From Plazaster borealis (taxonomy: Eukaryota; Echinodermata; Asteroidea; Forcipulatida; Labidiasteridae), in NCBI GenBank assembly GCA_021014325.1, contig CM037472.1:23359063-23423062 (forward strand): 64,000 nt of DNA, given 5' to 3'. The first letter of the stretch is position 1. Every line of letters starts with the position of its first letter. Of the stretch, positions 34,701 to 41,714 are shown piece by piece. The notes under the pieces were generated by a model, which saw only the letters and a list, made by a program, of their open reading frames with translations, was not told the DNA's origin and did no database searches. Made by a program: the position numbers and the translations under genes.

Positions 34701-37700
34701 CTAGCGCAGAATTTCTGCACTTGCCCTTTAAGCGAAGGATGGTGATTGCAAGCGCAGAATTCGGCGGTAATCACAGCCGTGAAATTTGGCCCAGTTGTCT
34801 TCCATCAGCAAATGACCCTCCATCTTTTCCCAAAGTGTTATCTTTGTTTCATCTTTCTTCTCCTCTGTAGCTCCAACATGTCCAAAGCTGCTTGGGGTGC
34901 CTTTGAAAAAAATGGGCAGCAACTGATGATAAGATCCTATGAGATGGGAGTCCTCTTCCTTCCAGATATCTTTGTAAGTTACATTTTAAAAGTTTATTTT
35001 GTTTCTGTTTAATTTTGTAATAGTTTTTTATCTTGTTTAAAGGTATCGTACATGTTTGGTAATGGCTTAAAACAAATATTAGCATAAAAACTTACTTGGT
35101 AACAAGCAACGGAGAGCTGTTGATAGTATAAAACATTGTAGGAAACGACTCCCTCTGAAGTAACGTAGTTTTTGAGAAAGAGGTAATTTATCACTAAAAT
35201 AATAAAAACTTCTTGCAAGAAGTTTTTTTTTATAAATAATAAAAACTTCTTGCAAGAAGTTTTTATTCCTATCTGATTCCTATCTTGTGTTTTTTCTTTC
35301 ATCATTTTCTTGCAACTTCGATGACCAATTGAGCCCAAATTTTCACAGGCTTGTTATTTTATGCATATATGTTTTGAGAATACTGGTCTTTGACAATTTC
35401 CAAACGTATTCAGTGCCTTTATCATTTGTAATAGTTTTTTTTTCTTTCTATAAAGTGATAAACCACAAGTGAAACTAACTGGATACATTTTTTACGTAAT
35501 TTGGGGTTGAACAAAGAGAAATTAACTAAAGCGGGATTTGAACCTGCGACCCCTGGATTAACATGCCAGCGCTCTACCAACTAAGGCATCTAGCGTTAAG
35601 TTTTTCTTTTTCTGTTTATTTGTAATAGTTTTCCTTTTTGATAAAATAGGGAGACCTCTTTGAGACCAAAATAGGGAGACTGCCAACATTAGGGCTAGAT
35701 AGCGCCAGCATGTTAATCCGAGGTCACAGGTTCTCTGTTCAACCCTGAATTGCTTTTCCTTTTTCTGTCACATGTGTCACAGTTTTTCTTTTTCTGTCAC
35801 ATATGTCACAGTTCTCCTTTTTCTGTCACATAACAGGTTTCCTTTTTCTGTCATATGTAACCGTTTTTCTTTTTCTGTTGCATTTGTAATAGTTTTTCTT
35901 TTTGTTTTAAAGATCTAGAATTAAGGTGTCCATCTTTGGCAAAAATTTAAGAATGGGAGGCACAATTATTATTTTAATGTAAATGACATACAAAAAACAG
36001 GATGGCCAAATTGATAAAACAGGTGCCCAATGGATGACCAGACAGCATTTATAACAGTCATGGTTTTTTTCTTATTATGTGATTTGGGGTTTATTGTAGT
36101 TGAAGGCTGTGGTGGTAACTTAACTGTAACAATTATTGCTAACAGTCCTAAGTCCTCCAAAATCCTAGTCAGCAAGTTGTCCGACTTTGTAGGATTTAGT
36201 ACTGCAGGGGCCAAACAAGAAATGGCAATCATTGCGCCATTATCACTGTCCAAACATTTGGGTTTTGAGCAACCATAGAGTGGAAGATTTAGGGGGAAAT
36301 GAGAGAGCGTCTCTAGCCATAGTGGCGTGTCATGGCCGAGCGGTCTAGTTCACCGGACCCAAGCTCTGGTGTTGTCAGCAGCAGAGTGTGGGTTCGAATC
36401 CCAGTCATGACACTTGTGCCCTTGAGCAAGGCACTTAACCATAATAGCTTCGTAAAAAGTTGGGAAGGTAGTGCATTTGCTCTACCAGCCAGGCTCCTAG
36501 TGGATGATACGCATGCCTACATCCTTCCGGACTGTGAAGGGGGTAACCCTGTTTCAGCCCCAGGAGTAGGTGGCAACGTGTCCCTGGTGGTAGTTGATTT
36601 GGGTCGATAGCCCAAATCGGTTAAGTGTAGCCCTCACCTTGAAGTGGCCGTACGGCCTTGTGTTGTCAGGTGATTTCTCATAAAAAATAGACATGAGGGG
36701 TTAAGAGTTCCAGAAAGTCTTGTTGTTGTCTTCTCAGAATGCACGTCTCTTGATTATCTATCAGTGGAGCAGCATACAGCTCTGAAACAGTTGAACATAT
36801 GCAAGTCAATCACTGGAGGACAGCAAGAGCAATTTGTTTCAACTGATCATCAGAAAGGCTTTATTTGTATTAATTTTGCTTTTTGTCTACTTTTTGAAAT
36901 TGGGTAAACATGGCAAGCTGGGATTGGAAAGGAAGAGCTGTGTGACACAACAATATTGTTTCAGAAACTTTTAATTCATTTCATCAGCGGGAAAACCTTG
37001 ACTTTCATTTGAATGAAGAAAACAAAAATAGTAATCAAGACATTTCATGGGAAAGAGAAAATTGTCTTTCAAGTCTTCATAATTATTACATTTTTCATCT
37101 TCAAATCTGCAATCTTAGAAGTAAAATGCAAACTGATGTTAGTGTAGATATTCATTTCCCCATGTTATAATGTCGCCATCGCAAATGCTTGACTATCGCC
37201 AGTAGAAGCATGGGATAATAATTGGGGCAGGTTGTGTTGGCTGCGAGGTCCATCAGCTTTTGAGATAATTTGACATCCAACACACTGGCCTCTTGGGTCT
37301 CATCAGCTGTCCATACTGGGTCATCATTTGCTTCTATTTATGACACCAGGCCAACACATTTAAATAGAAGTGAGACAAATATTGACATATAACTGGTCCT
37401 CCAAGCTGCTAAGCAGTAGTGCTTAACGCCATATATTTTGCAAAGTAAAATTGAGCTTGGCTCATGCTACAAAAATAAGCATCAGTTGATGTTTGAGATG
37501 ATCACCAAGGCCCAATTCATAGAGCTGCTTAAGCAGACAATATGGCTTAACAATTTTCTGCTGAGCAAATACAAGCAGGATACCAGTCACAAATGGTACA
37601 TGTGGCATGGTATTTTGGCTGGTAACCTTATCTTGGTAAGTAACACTCAAAATTGTGCTTCGTTAATTTTGTGCTTAATAAGCAGCTCTATAAAATTGGG

Positions 37701-40700
37701 GCCTGGGCTGTCTACTCGGCAAGCTGGTCTGTGCTCAGTACGGTATGTGTGAGGAGTACCCTTATCAAATTGTCATCAAGACCCCAAATTACATAGAGCT
37801 GCCCAAAGCACAAAACAATTCTTGCTTTACCCCAGAACAAGGTTACCAGCTACAAAACCATGTCATTTGTACTGTTTTGGATCTGCTTATTTTTCATAAG
37901 CAGGAAATTGTGAAGTAAAATTTTATTCTGATATGAAATTGTGCCCAGATTTCAGTATTGCAAGTGGTGAATAAGGCCGCTCCCGAGTTAGCGGCTGTGG
38001 CTGCCCTTGGCAACACCCTTAGCAACAGCCTTAGCAACAGCCAAAACCACAGCCGCCAATCAAGACAAGGCCGTAAACAATCAACCACTCAACTGATTAC
38101 AGATACTTTTTTGCAAAGACTACAAAGCTCTGAAGCAGAGAAAATTGCTGCCCTCCTTTTTTGTCTTTATGGGTGTACCGCTTCTTCAATTTTCACTACT
38201 CAACCCACTTAAGCTTTATGTCCCATCCAAAGAACACCAATCCCCTAAATATTTGAGATGTACCTGACCCATACTAGCTCCTAAACCAATTGATACAAGA
38301 AGGACTCTCCCTCCACAGTTGTTAAATTTGACAGCCATCACTGTTCAACTCGACAAGTGACTTGTGCAAGTAAATGAGACAGCTCTGCAAAAAACAAAAT
38401 CCATTGTTTTAATGGACACTTGATACTCAAATAATATGCGCAAACATGTCTCTTTTTTCTGCTTGCCGTGAATGTCGGGATTGAATTAACGAATTTGCAC
38501 ATTTTACATGTTGTTCATCCCGAACTAACATCCATTCAACAAATTGGTGCATTTTAACGATTATTACCTTCCTAAATATCCCCAGTGAAATGAGCATTTG
38601 CTCTCACGTGCTGCCAGCAGTCCGAAAAAGAGATCCCCATCGTGGCCATTTGTTGGTCTACTACTATTGATTTTGTGCTGATGGCTGTGTATAATAGATA
38701 ACACCCCCATCCCATGCACACCCCTTATGCTAGCTTATTAGATTACACTCCATCTGGTAATGATGCTGTATACTCATTTGCTGCCCAATACAATCGCCTC
38801 GTCATAATTGGAAAAATATTGTGGCAAAGTATTTCTAGAAAATTAAATGCGTCCTGAGTGGGTTGTTTAATGCGCTGGTGACTTCATTGACGTAGATCGA
38901 GGGCACTGGAGACATGAAATAAGAAGAAGAAAAAAAAAGAGACAGTAGCCGAAGAGAATAAAAATAACACTGGAAACAAAACTGATTGTGAAGTTGAAGA
39001 GGCCAGAGTTACTTAAAAGCTTCTGTCCGTGATCAGGTTTTTTTTCCCCTATTCTTTCTCTTGCGTAATTTGTGTAATTTTGTTTTTAATAACACTCTTG
39101 AGTGAAATGAGGTTAGTGACTTGATTGCTTTTTAAAGTGGTTTTTGTTCGATGAATGAAATGGATGATTGATTAAAGAATTGATGGAAAAGAGATTAATA
39201 TCACAGCAGTGGGAAAACAGAATTTCTGCAATTATTTGTGCAGTCAAAAGTTGTTATTCTTTGAAAATGTGGGTTTAATTTAAACAAACTTTAAAATAAA
39301 AACTGTTTCAAATGTTCTTAACAGAAAATCTGGTAAATTCTCTTTTACTGTAGGGCAAACTTTTTGCAGTTAAATAAATGTTTTTCAGTACTTTCTAGAG
39401 AATGTTTGATATTTTATGTCTTTCAGTCACCAGAGACCACAAGATTTGCTGTGTCCAGGTCAGCCGCCACCAAGGATAGTGAGCTGATTTTTCCGCTGCC
39501 GTGGGACACACCTTTAGTGCCCTATTCCAAGGAAGGTCAGAGAAACAATTTGTCATTTAAAGGCACTGTACAAGTTTGGTAATTACTCAAAATATATATT
39601 AGCATAAAAACTGACTTCGTAACGAGCAACAGAGAGCTGTTGATAGTATAAAACATTGTGAGAAACGACTCCCTCTGAAGTAACGTAGTTTTTGAGAAAG
39701 AGGTAATTTCTCACTAAAATAATAAAAACTTCTTGCAAGAAGTTTTTATTCCTAACTGAAAGCACAAATTTGTACAACAATGGTGTTTTTTTCTTTCTTC
39801 GTTTTCTTGCAACTTCGATGACCAATTGAGCCCAAATTTTCACAGGCTTGTTATTTTATGCATATGTTGGGATACTCCAAATGAGAACACTGGTCTTTGA
39901 CAATTACCAAATGTGTACGATGCCTTTAAGTTGTTTACCAAATAAAAAAACAATGGGAAAAAGGTTTAGCTATTGCACACTGCTTACCAACCAAAATGAC
40001 CTGTGTCATAAATGCAAAAGGCGGTAAAGACCTGGGCCCAATTTCATAGAGCTGCTTAAGCACAAAAAGTAGCTAAGCAAAACGAAATTATGCTTACCAG
40101 AGTAAGGTTACCAGCCAAAATAGCATGTCACATGTACAATATGTGACTGGTATCCTGCTTACTTTTGCTTAGCAGACAATTTTTAAGCACTACTTTCTGC
40201 TTAAGCGGCTCTATGAAATTGGGCCCAGGGCCCCGTTGCATGCTCTGCTTACCGTCAGCAAAGAATCGTCGCTTACAGAAGCAGGGAAGTCCACGCTTAC
40301 GTCAAGCGCATTTCACAGGTTAGCTGGGAATTTTTCCGTGTGTGCATGTGTACTCGTTACTAGACATTCTTCGCTTTCACAGCGAAGAATGGTGATGGCA
40401 AGCGCAGAATTCGGCGGTAATCAGAGCCATGAAATTGGTCCCTGATGTTTCGACCCTAGTCGAGTCTTTCTCAACGCCTTTGATAAAGACTCTGCTAGGA
40501 TCAGGAAATGAGCTTCACAGAGGCACTGTTTATAATTATCATCATTTCTTAGATTTTTGCCTCGGTAGCCATGATTTTTTCCCAAGCAAAAATTAAGTTT
40601 TTTTCCCCAGAGCATTTACAAGAGGAAAAATGTAATGCATCTTTGAAAACAGATTTTTGTGTGTGTGGTTTATATTCATGTCTGTTATTTTTGTTTGTGT

Positions 40701-40980
40701 GTTTTATGTATTAGTTTTTAATATCAGTGGGCTATCTTGATAACACCCTTGTTGATGTCTCTTATTTTGATATCAAGTACACATTATTCTAATATTGTTT
40801 CTTGGATACTTTAATGCTTGTCATCCCAGTGATCAACAAACTTATGGCCAGCTTCTTTCAATTACAAGTTATTGAGCTTCGTCTTCTTTATCCTTATCTG
40901 CAGATCGGCCGTGGTTGTGGGACATTGCATACACTGACCTTCCTGATTCTCATGGTAACTGTTGGGTACCTCCAACTTGA
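19677..40980 (+). CDS. TDP1: Tyrosyl-DNA phosphodiesterase 1 with N-terminal PBZ zinc finger (15 exons)
   Basis: TDP1 removes topoisomerase I peptides and other 3' blocks from DNA in the nucleus. Coding exons: 19677-19727, 20333-20651, 21791-21964, 22822-23019, 23718-23817, 24688-24819, 25727-25819, 26466-26630, 28476-28554, 29556-29747, 30207-30322, 32461-32568, 34871-34973, 39427-39535, 40904-40980. All introns are GT-AG and the phases join exactly. The total is 2016 nt, 671 residues plus stop (human TDP1 has 608). Residues 18-124 are acidic and Ser-rich. Residues 158-181 form a PBZ finger (Cys161, Cys167, His174, His180; core [20 protein letters not shown]). KKLKR at 192-196 is a likely nuclear signal. 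The phospholipase-D-type domain runs from ~222 to the end. The first HKN motif is GTHHTKMM (His324, Lys326). The second is SPHIKTY (His555, Lys557) with [10 protein letters not shown] (Asn578). All catalytic residues are present. The C-terminus PW-x-W...HGNCWVPP matches the family. The exon 2 donor could alternatively be at 20660, which is also in phase. Confidence 0.96.
19859..19950 (-). mobile_element. tRNA-derived SINE fragment
   Basis: TGGGATTCGAACCAAAGTTC and ACAGAGGTAAAAGGCAGAGG match the head of the SINE at 24294-24556. Intron 1 of TDP1. Confidence 0.5.
20040..20190. repeat. Short TIR element (family Q)
   Basis: CATTGTCCGAAATGGCGGCT... opposes ...CGGCCAATTCGGATATGGCC. The interior has GTAGCAGTACCAGTAGC. 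It lies in TDP1 intron 1. Confidence 0.5.
20333..20651 (+). CDS. TDP1: TDP1 exon 2 (acidic, Ser-rich)
   Basis: Low-complexity regulatory region with [18 protein letters not shown] and [20 protein letters not shown]. The donor chosen is AAAG/GTGATT. TCAA/GTATTT nine bases downstream keeps the same phase and would add three codons. Confidence 0.85.
20708..20925 (+). repeat. TIR element family D, right end missing
   Basis: Starts TTAAAGGGATTGTATATGTT, then GGTGGTAGCGTTTTTGAGAT and CAATCTGAGAAACGTTTCTG as in the full copies at 27251-27564 and 33856-34233. It begins 56 bp after the TDP1 exon 2 donor. Confidence 0.7.
21364..21563. repeat. TIR element (family N), full copy
   Basis: A 200-bp hairpin: AATAAGAAGTAACTATGAAC... 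to ...ATAGTTACTTCTTATT, with inner arms GAACTTGCGGGCACAACCAT and GGTTGTACCCGCAAGTTC. TDP1 intron 2. Partial relatives are at 31289-31396 and 56674-56770. Confidence 0.85.
21791..21964 (+). CDS. TDP1: TDP1 exon 3 (PBZ zinc finger)
   Basis: Encodes [20 protein letters not shown] followed by FIHP. This matches the C-x5-C-x6-H-x5-H poly(ADP-ribose)-binding zinc finger seen in APLF and CHFR. The acceptor is TTCTTCAG and the donor CCAG/GTATGT; the final codon is completed as GAC by exon 4. Confidence 0.93.
22006..22391. repeat. TIR element family A, copy with a different palindromic centre
   Basis: From TTAAAGACACTGGACACTAT to CAGTGCCTTTAA. The arms match family A, inverted relative to copy 1. The usual CTTCTTGCAAGAAG centre is replaced by a perfect 32-bp palindrome at 22186-22217 (half-site ATTTCGAGACCTCACG). 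It begins 41 bp after the TDP1 exon 3 donor. Confidence 0.85.
22822..23019 (+). CDS. TDP1: TDP1 exon 4 (linker, start of catalytic domain)
   Basis: Basic and Ser-rich linker with PPTKKLKR, then [20 protein letters not shown], which aligns with the start of the TDP1 catalytic domain. Donor TCTG/GTAGGT, phase 1. Confidence 0.95.
23199..23424 (-). mobile_element. tRNA-Leu-like SINE, copy 1
   Basis: The minus strand reads GTGTCGTGGCAGAGCGGTTA, then CAAGCTCTGGTGCTTCTG and GTGGGTTCGAGTCTCGGTCA, with A- and B-box positions as in tRNA-Leu. The SINE body (GGTCCCGTGTAG..., CACTTATCGTGGAAGAGTA) follows. TDP1 intron 4. Confidence 0.75.
23432..23634 (-). mobile_element. tRNA-Leu-like SINE, copy 2
   Basis: Tandem neighbour of copy 1 in the same orientation: GTCGTGGCCGAGCGGTTAAG, GTTTGAGTCCCGGTCATGGC. 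TDP1 intron 4. Confidence 0.75.
23718..23817 (+). CDS. TDP1: TDP1 exon 5
   Basis: [20 protein letters not shown] and [13 protein letters not shown]; strong TDP1 family match. Acceptor TTTGTAG, donor TTCAG/GTAGGT. Confidence 0.95.
23987..24188. repeat. TIR element (family I) with near-identical arms
   Basis: A 202-bp element. The outer 27 bp of the arms are perfect inverses (AAGCCCGGTTCATACTTCCT with GTGAATG), continuing with few mismatches for ~45 bp. The middle has a second hairpin, GGAGTTGAGCTGTTGAGCAC facing AGCTCAACTCC. TDP1 intron 5. The arm identity suggests recent activity. Confidence 0.9.
24294..24556 (-). mobile_element. tRNA-derived SINE (GGTAGGGACT family), copy 1
   Basis: On the minus strand it starts with a degenerate tRNA head (GGTTGGCTCAGTGGCTTCTT, GACCCTGATTCAAATCCCAC). 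A body follows with AGTCCCTACCTGATTGCAAG and GGGGTTTTCCCTCCCACATG. A sister copy is at 55838-56105 in Vsx intron 2. TDP1 intron 5. Confidence 0.7.
24688..24819 (+). CDS. TDP1: TDP1 exon 6 (first HKN motif, His324)
   Basis: [11 protein letters not shown]..., [17 protein letters not shown]. It carries the nucleophilic His324; the matching Lys is in exon 7. Confidence 0.96.
25227..25674. repeat. TIR element family F, copy 1
   Basis: TTAAAGGTAGGATCGCACTT... to ...GTCTATGACCCTACCTTTAA, ~448 bp, with GAATCGTTTCTCAGATTTCT and GCGGCCAGAGATTTGGTTGG blocks shared with 53568-54022. TDP1 intron 6. Confidence 0.75.
25727..25819 (+). CDS. TDP1: TDP1 exon 7 (Lys326)
   Basis: [20 protein letters not shown] and [11 protein letters not shown]. 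It completes the first HKN motif. Confidence 0.96.
26268..26338 (+). mobile_element. tRNA-derived SINE head
   Basis: GGGCTAGATAGCTCAGTTGG, AGGTCGCAGGTTAAAAACCC. A- and B-boxes are recognisable but the clover-leaf is broken; a CAACCTGAA tail follows. TDP1 intron 7. Confidence 0.6.
26466..26630 (+). CDS. TDP1: TDP1 exon 8
   Basis: [10 protein letters not shown]..., [34 protein letters not shown]. The insert STSTSTDSP is Ser/Thr-rich and variable in the family. Confidence 0.95.
26701..27180 (+). mobile_element. tRNA-Leu-like SINE interrupted by a TIR element
   Basis: The head GTCATGGCCAAGAGGTCGTG and CTCAAGTTCTGG is cut at 26741 and resumes at ~26893 with TGTTGTCAGAGAGTAGGTAT, then the SINE body (GAGCAAGACACTTAATAATC, TCAGATGGGACGCTAAGC). 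The insert is TIR family M copy 2. TDP1 intron 8. Confidence 0.65.
26741..26892. repeat. TIR element family M, copy 2 (nested in a SINE)
   Basis: GGGGACGAATTCGCAAAGAA... to ...TTTGTTAAGTTGAGCCCC, with the CTAAGATTAATCT and GACTCTTAG subterminal blocks of copy 1 (13861-13972). The insertion is in the anticodon-arm region of the host SINE. Confidence 0.65.
27251..27564. repeat. TIR element family D, full copy
   Basis: TTAAAGGCATCGTACACGTT... to ...AAACGTGTACGATGCCTTTA + A. The inner block includes CTTCCTGCGTGGACATAACC. The termini are nearly identical to family A but the body differs. TDP1 intron 8. Confidence 0.85.
27711..27850 (+). mobile_element. tRNA-Leu-like SINE, diverged copy
   Basis: GGGCCGAGCGGTCTAGAGCT, GGTTTGAATTCCATTCATGA, then GGCAAGACACTTAAC. 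TDP1 intron 8. Confidence 0.6.
28476..28554 (+). CDS. TDP1: TDP1 exon 9
   Basis: [20 protein letters not shown] then HLKIRQ, ending CAG/GTAAGT in phase 0. Confidence 0.95.
28659..29023. repeat. TIR element family E, copy 1
   Basis: TTAAAGGAACATTACAGAAT... to ...CTGTAACGTTCCTTTAA, ~365 bp. The inner part contains a CTCATGAGCG near-palindrome. It starts 104 bp after the TDP1 exon 9 donor. A relative is at 52992-53342. Confidence 0.8.
29556..29747 (+). CDS. TDP1: TDP1 exon 10
   Basis: Includes [20 protein letters not shown] and LCSEW, a hallmark TDP1 segment. The acceptor is AAAACAG and the donor TTG/GTAAGA. Confidence 0.96.
29973..30172. repeat. GC-run TIR element ending in GTGGCATAAC
   Basis: GGTGGCATAACAAGACC... 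facing ...GTTGGTTATGCCACTG, with G runs (30001-30020, 30130). A short version of the element type at 4565-5249. TDP1 intron 10. Confidence 0.65.
30207..30322 (+). CDS. TDP1: TDP1 exon 11
   Basis: [20 protein letters not shown] then [18 protein letters not shown]. The conserved [10 protein letters not shown] loop contacts DNA in the family. Confidence 0.96.
30804..31045 (+). mobile_element. tRNA-Leu-like SINE, near full length
   Basis: GGGCCGAGCGGTTAAGAGCA, GACTCAAGCTCTGGTGTTTC, GTCCCGGTCATGACACTTGA, then the body to GTTTCTGGTTCACATAGCAA. This is the best single copy for the family consensus. TDP1 intron 11. Confidence 0.75.
31289..31396. repeat. TIR element family N, partial
   Basis: GAGCAGAGCGTACTGTTTGA, CTCTTTTCAGAGCCAACACT and ACACATGGTTGTACACGCAA match the right half of 21364-21563. 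TDP1 intron 11. Confidence 0.65.
32461..32568 (+). CDS. TDP1: TDP1 exon 12 (second HKN motif, His555/Lys557)
   Basis: [20 protein letters not shown] then [15 protein letters not shown]. It carries the general acid/base His555. Confidence 0.95.
32998..33371. repeat. TIR element family A (inverted orientation)
   Basis: TTAAAGGCATCTTACACGTT... to ...GTGTACAGTGCCTTTAA, with the CTTCTTGCAAGAAG centre. TDP1 intron 12. Confidence 0.85.
33377..33845. repeat. TIR element (family H)
   Basis: The arms are CAAGGTCAAATTCAGTTTTG with AGATGCACTCATTTTCCAAC on the left, and GTTGGAAAATGAGTGTATCA with TAAAACTGAATGACCTTG on the right (~40 bp). The ~390-bp interior contains two ATGACGTCA-like sites (33519 and 33679). 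TDP1 intron 12, wedged between family A and D elements. Confidence 0.85.
33856..34233. repeat. TIR element family D, copy
   Basis: TTAAAGGCAAAGTATACCTT... to ...AAAGGTATACCCTCCCTTTA + A, ~378 bp, with GGTGGTAGCGTTTTTGAGAT. TDP1 intron 12. Confidence 0.8.
34542..34793. repeat. TIR element family C, copy 1
   Basis: GGGCCCAATTTCATGGCTCA... to ...CAGCCGTGAAATTTGGCCC, with CAGAAGCAGGGAATTCCACG and GCAGAATTCGGCGGTAATCA. Related ends to family B but a different body. It ends 77 bp before TDP1 exon 13. Confidence 0.8.
34871..34973 (+). CDS. TDP1: TDP1 exon 13 (Asn578)
   Basis: [20 protein letters not shown] then [15 protein letters not shown]. It holds the Asn of the second HKN motif. Confidence 0.96.
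35037..35421. repeat. TIR element family A with duplicated centre
   Basis: Starts TTAAAGGTATCGTACATGTT, 63 bp after the TDP1 exon 13 donor. The palindromic centre ACTTCTTGCAAGAAGT occurs twice (~35209 and ~35247) separated by an AT spacer. The right TIR is CAGTGCCTTTA. Confidence 0.85.
35506..35595 (-). mobile_element. tRNA-derived SINE head
   Basis: GTTGAACAAAGAGAAATTAA, then GCGGGATTTGAACCTGCGAC and GCCAGCGCTCTACCAACTAA (plus strand). It reads as a degenerate tRNA on the minus strand. TDP1 intron 13. Confidence 0.65.
35690..35745 (+). mobile_element. tRNA-derived SINE fragment
   Basis: GGGCTAGATAGCGCCAGCAT, GAGGTCACAGGTTCTCTGTT, CAACCCTGAA. Part of the A-box/anticodon region is deleted. 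TDP1 intron 13. Confidence 0.5.
35751..35910 (+). repeat. Decayed ~30-bp tandem repeat
   Basis: Five to six copies of a unit like CTTTTTCTGTCACATGTGTC + ACAGTTTTT with indels. TDP1 intron 13. Confidence 0.75.
36325..36440 (+). mobile_element. tRNA-Leu-like SINE, copy
   Basis: GTGTCATGGCCGAGCGGTCT, CCCAAGCTCTGGTGTTGTCA, GTGGGTTCGAATCCCAGTCA, then CTTGAGCAAGGCACTTAACC. The tRNA-like part is the best preserved of the family here. TDP1 intron 13. Confidence 0.7.
37509..37702. repeat. TIR element family B, copy
   Basis: GGCCCAATTCATAGAGCTGC... to ...GCAGCTCTATAAAATTGGGG. TDP1 intron 13. Confidence 0.8.
37780..37947. repeat. TIR element family B, diverged copy
   Basis: GACCCCAAATTACATAGAGC... 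to ...GATATGAAATTGTGCCC; GGTTACCAGCTACAAAACCA in the middle. TDP1 intron 13. Confidence 0.65.
37966..38083. repeat. Short TIR element (family Q)
   Basis: AATAAGGCCGCTCCCGAGTT, then CTTAGCAACAGC repeated, then ACAGCCGCCAATCAAGACAA. Inverted CGGCTGTGGCT/AGCC ends. TDP1 intron 13. Confidence 0.5.
39427..39535 (+). CDS. TDP1: TDP1 exon 14
   Basis: [20 protein letters not shown] then [16 protein letters not shown]. Donor GAAG/GTCAGA, phase 1; only 21 bp then separate it from a TIR element. Confidence 0.93.
39557..39929. repeat. TIR element family A, 21 bp from TDP1 exon 14
   Basis: TTAAAGGCACTGTACAAGTT... to ...GTACGATGCCTTTAA, with the CTTCTTGCAAGAAG centre. It lies directly behind the exon 14 donor (exon ends 39535). 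Confidence 0.88.
40034..40227. repeat. TIR element family B, copy
   Basis: GGGCCCAATTTCATAGAGCT... to ...GGCTCTATGAAATTGGGCCC, with nearly perfect outer arms. It abuts a family C element on its right (shared GGGCCC). Confidence 0.88.
40229..40442. repeat. TIR element family C, copy 2
   Basis: GGGCCCCGTTGCATGCTCTG... to ...GAGCCATGAAATTGGTCCC, with CAGAAGCAGGGAAGTCCACG. TDP1 intron 14. Confidence 0.75.
40904..40980 (+). CDS. TDP1: TDP1 exon 15 and stop
   Basis: [20 protein letters not shown] then WVPPT and TGA at 40978-40980. The acceptor is TATCTGCAG. Confidence 0.95.
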
Positions 40981-41254
40981 ACTGGTAAGCAGTGACCTAA
41001 GCTGGTAGGCAGTGACCTGAGCTGGTTGATAGTGACCTAAGGTGGTAGGCAGTGACCTAATCTGGTTGTCAGTGACTTAAGCTGGTAGGCAGTGGCCTAA
41101 GCTGGTAGGCACTGACCTATGCTGGTAGGCAGTGACCTAAGCTGGTTGGCAGTGACCTAAGGTGGTAGGCAGTGACTTAAGGTGGTAGGCAGTGACCTAA
41201 GGTGGTAGGCAGTGACCTAAGCTGGTTGTCAATCACCTAAGCTGGTTGGCAGCG
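40981..41254 (+). repeat. 20-bp minisatellite beginning at the TDP1 stop codon
   Basis: Thirteen head-to-tail copies plus a partial one of GCTGGTAGGCAGTGACCTAA. The first unit (ACTGGTAAGCAGTGACCTAA) starts at the base after TGA. It forms the proximal TDP1 3' UTR if the mRNA extends to the AATAAA at 41709. Each unit contains a donor-like GGTAGG/GGTAAG and stop triplets. Confidence 0.95.
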
Positions 41255-41708
41255 AAAGCCTAGTGCCACTGGATGTGCATATGTTTTGCAGATAGTCCTA
41301 AGAAAGGGACACGTCTCCGTCCTTTAAACTTGAAATCAAAGTAAAGCAGCCTGAGGTCAAGAGGTCAAATTGCTGGGTCCATTGCATTCTGGATGAAAGG
41401 GTAGAGGGCAGCAGATGCCTGACAAATTTCACCCAGCTCCATACAGCCTACAAAGGTCATGGTATCAGCCTCGCTCTACTGTACAACAAGTCATGCTATG
41501 AATTTACAAATCTTTACCATTGACACAAATGGCTTCTCTATTTTGAATCTTTTTTTAAATGTTTTTTTAATTTGATAAGAGTCCTCTATTCAGGGGTTTA
41601 ATGCTTCAGAGGTCACTTCTCGTACTCTCTCGTGACTTTCATGACATCTCTTGCAGTGTTTTATAAAATCATACAAATCTTGTAGTGTTCTGGAAGGTTT
41701 GACATCCC

Positions 41709-41714
41709 AATAAA
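41709..41714 (+). terminator. Possible TDP1 polyadenylation signal
   Basis: AATAAA at 41709, about 730 bp after the stop, followed by an A-run. It is the first canonical signal I see downstream. Assignment is inference without transcript data; another candidate is near 42014. Confidence 0.35.

Noticed and set aside
36325..36412. tRNA-Leu gene
   Set aside because: The head matches tRNA-Leu boxes, but stems are imperfect and a SINE body shared with five other copies follows, so it is a tRNA-derived SINE.
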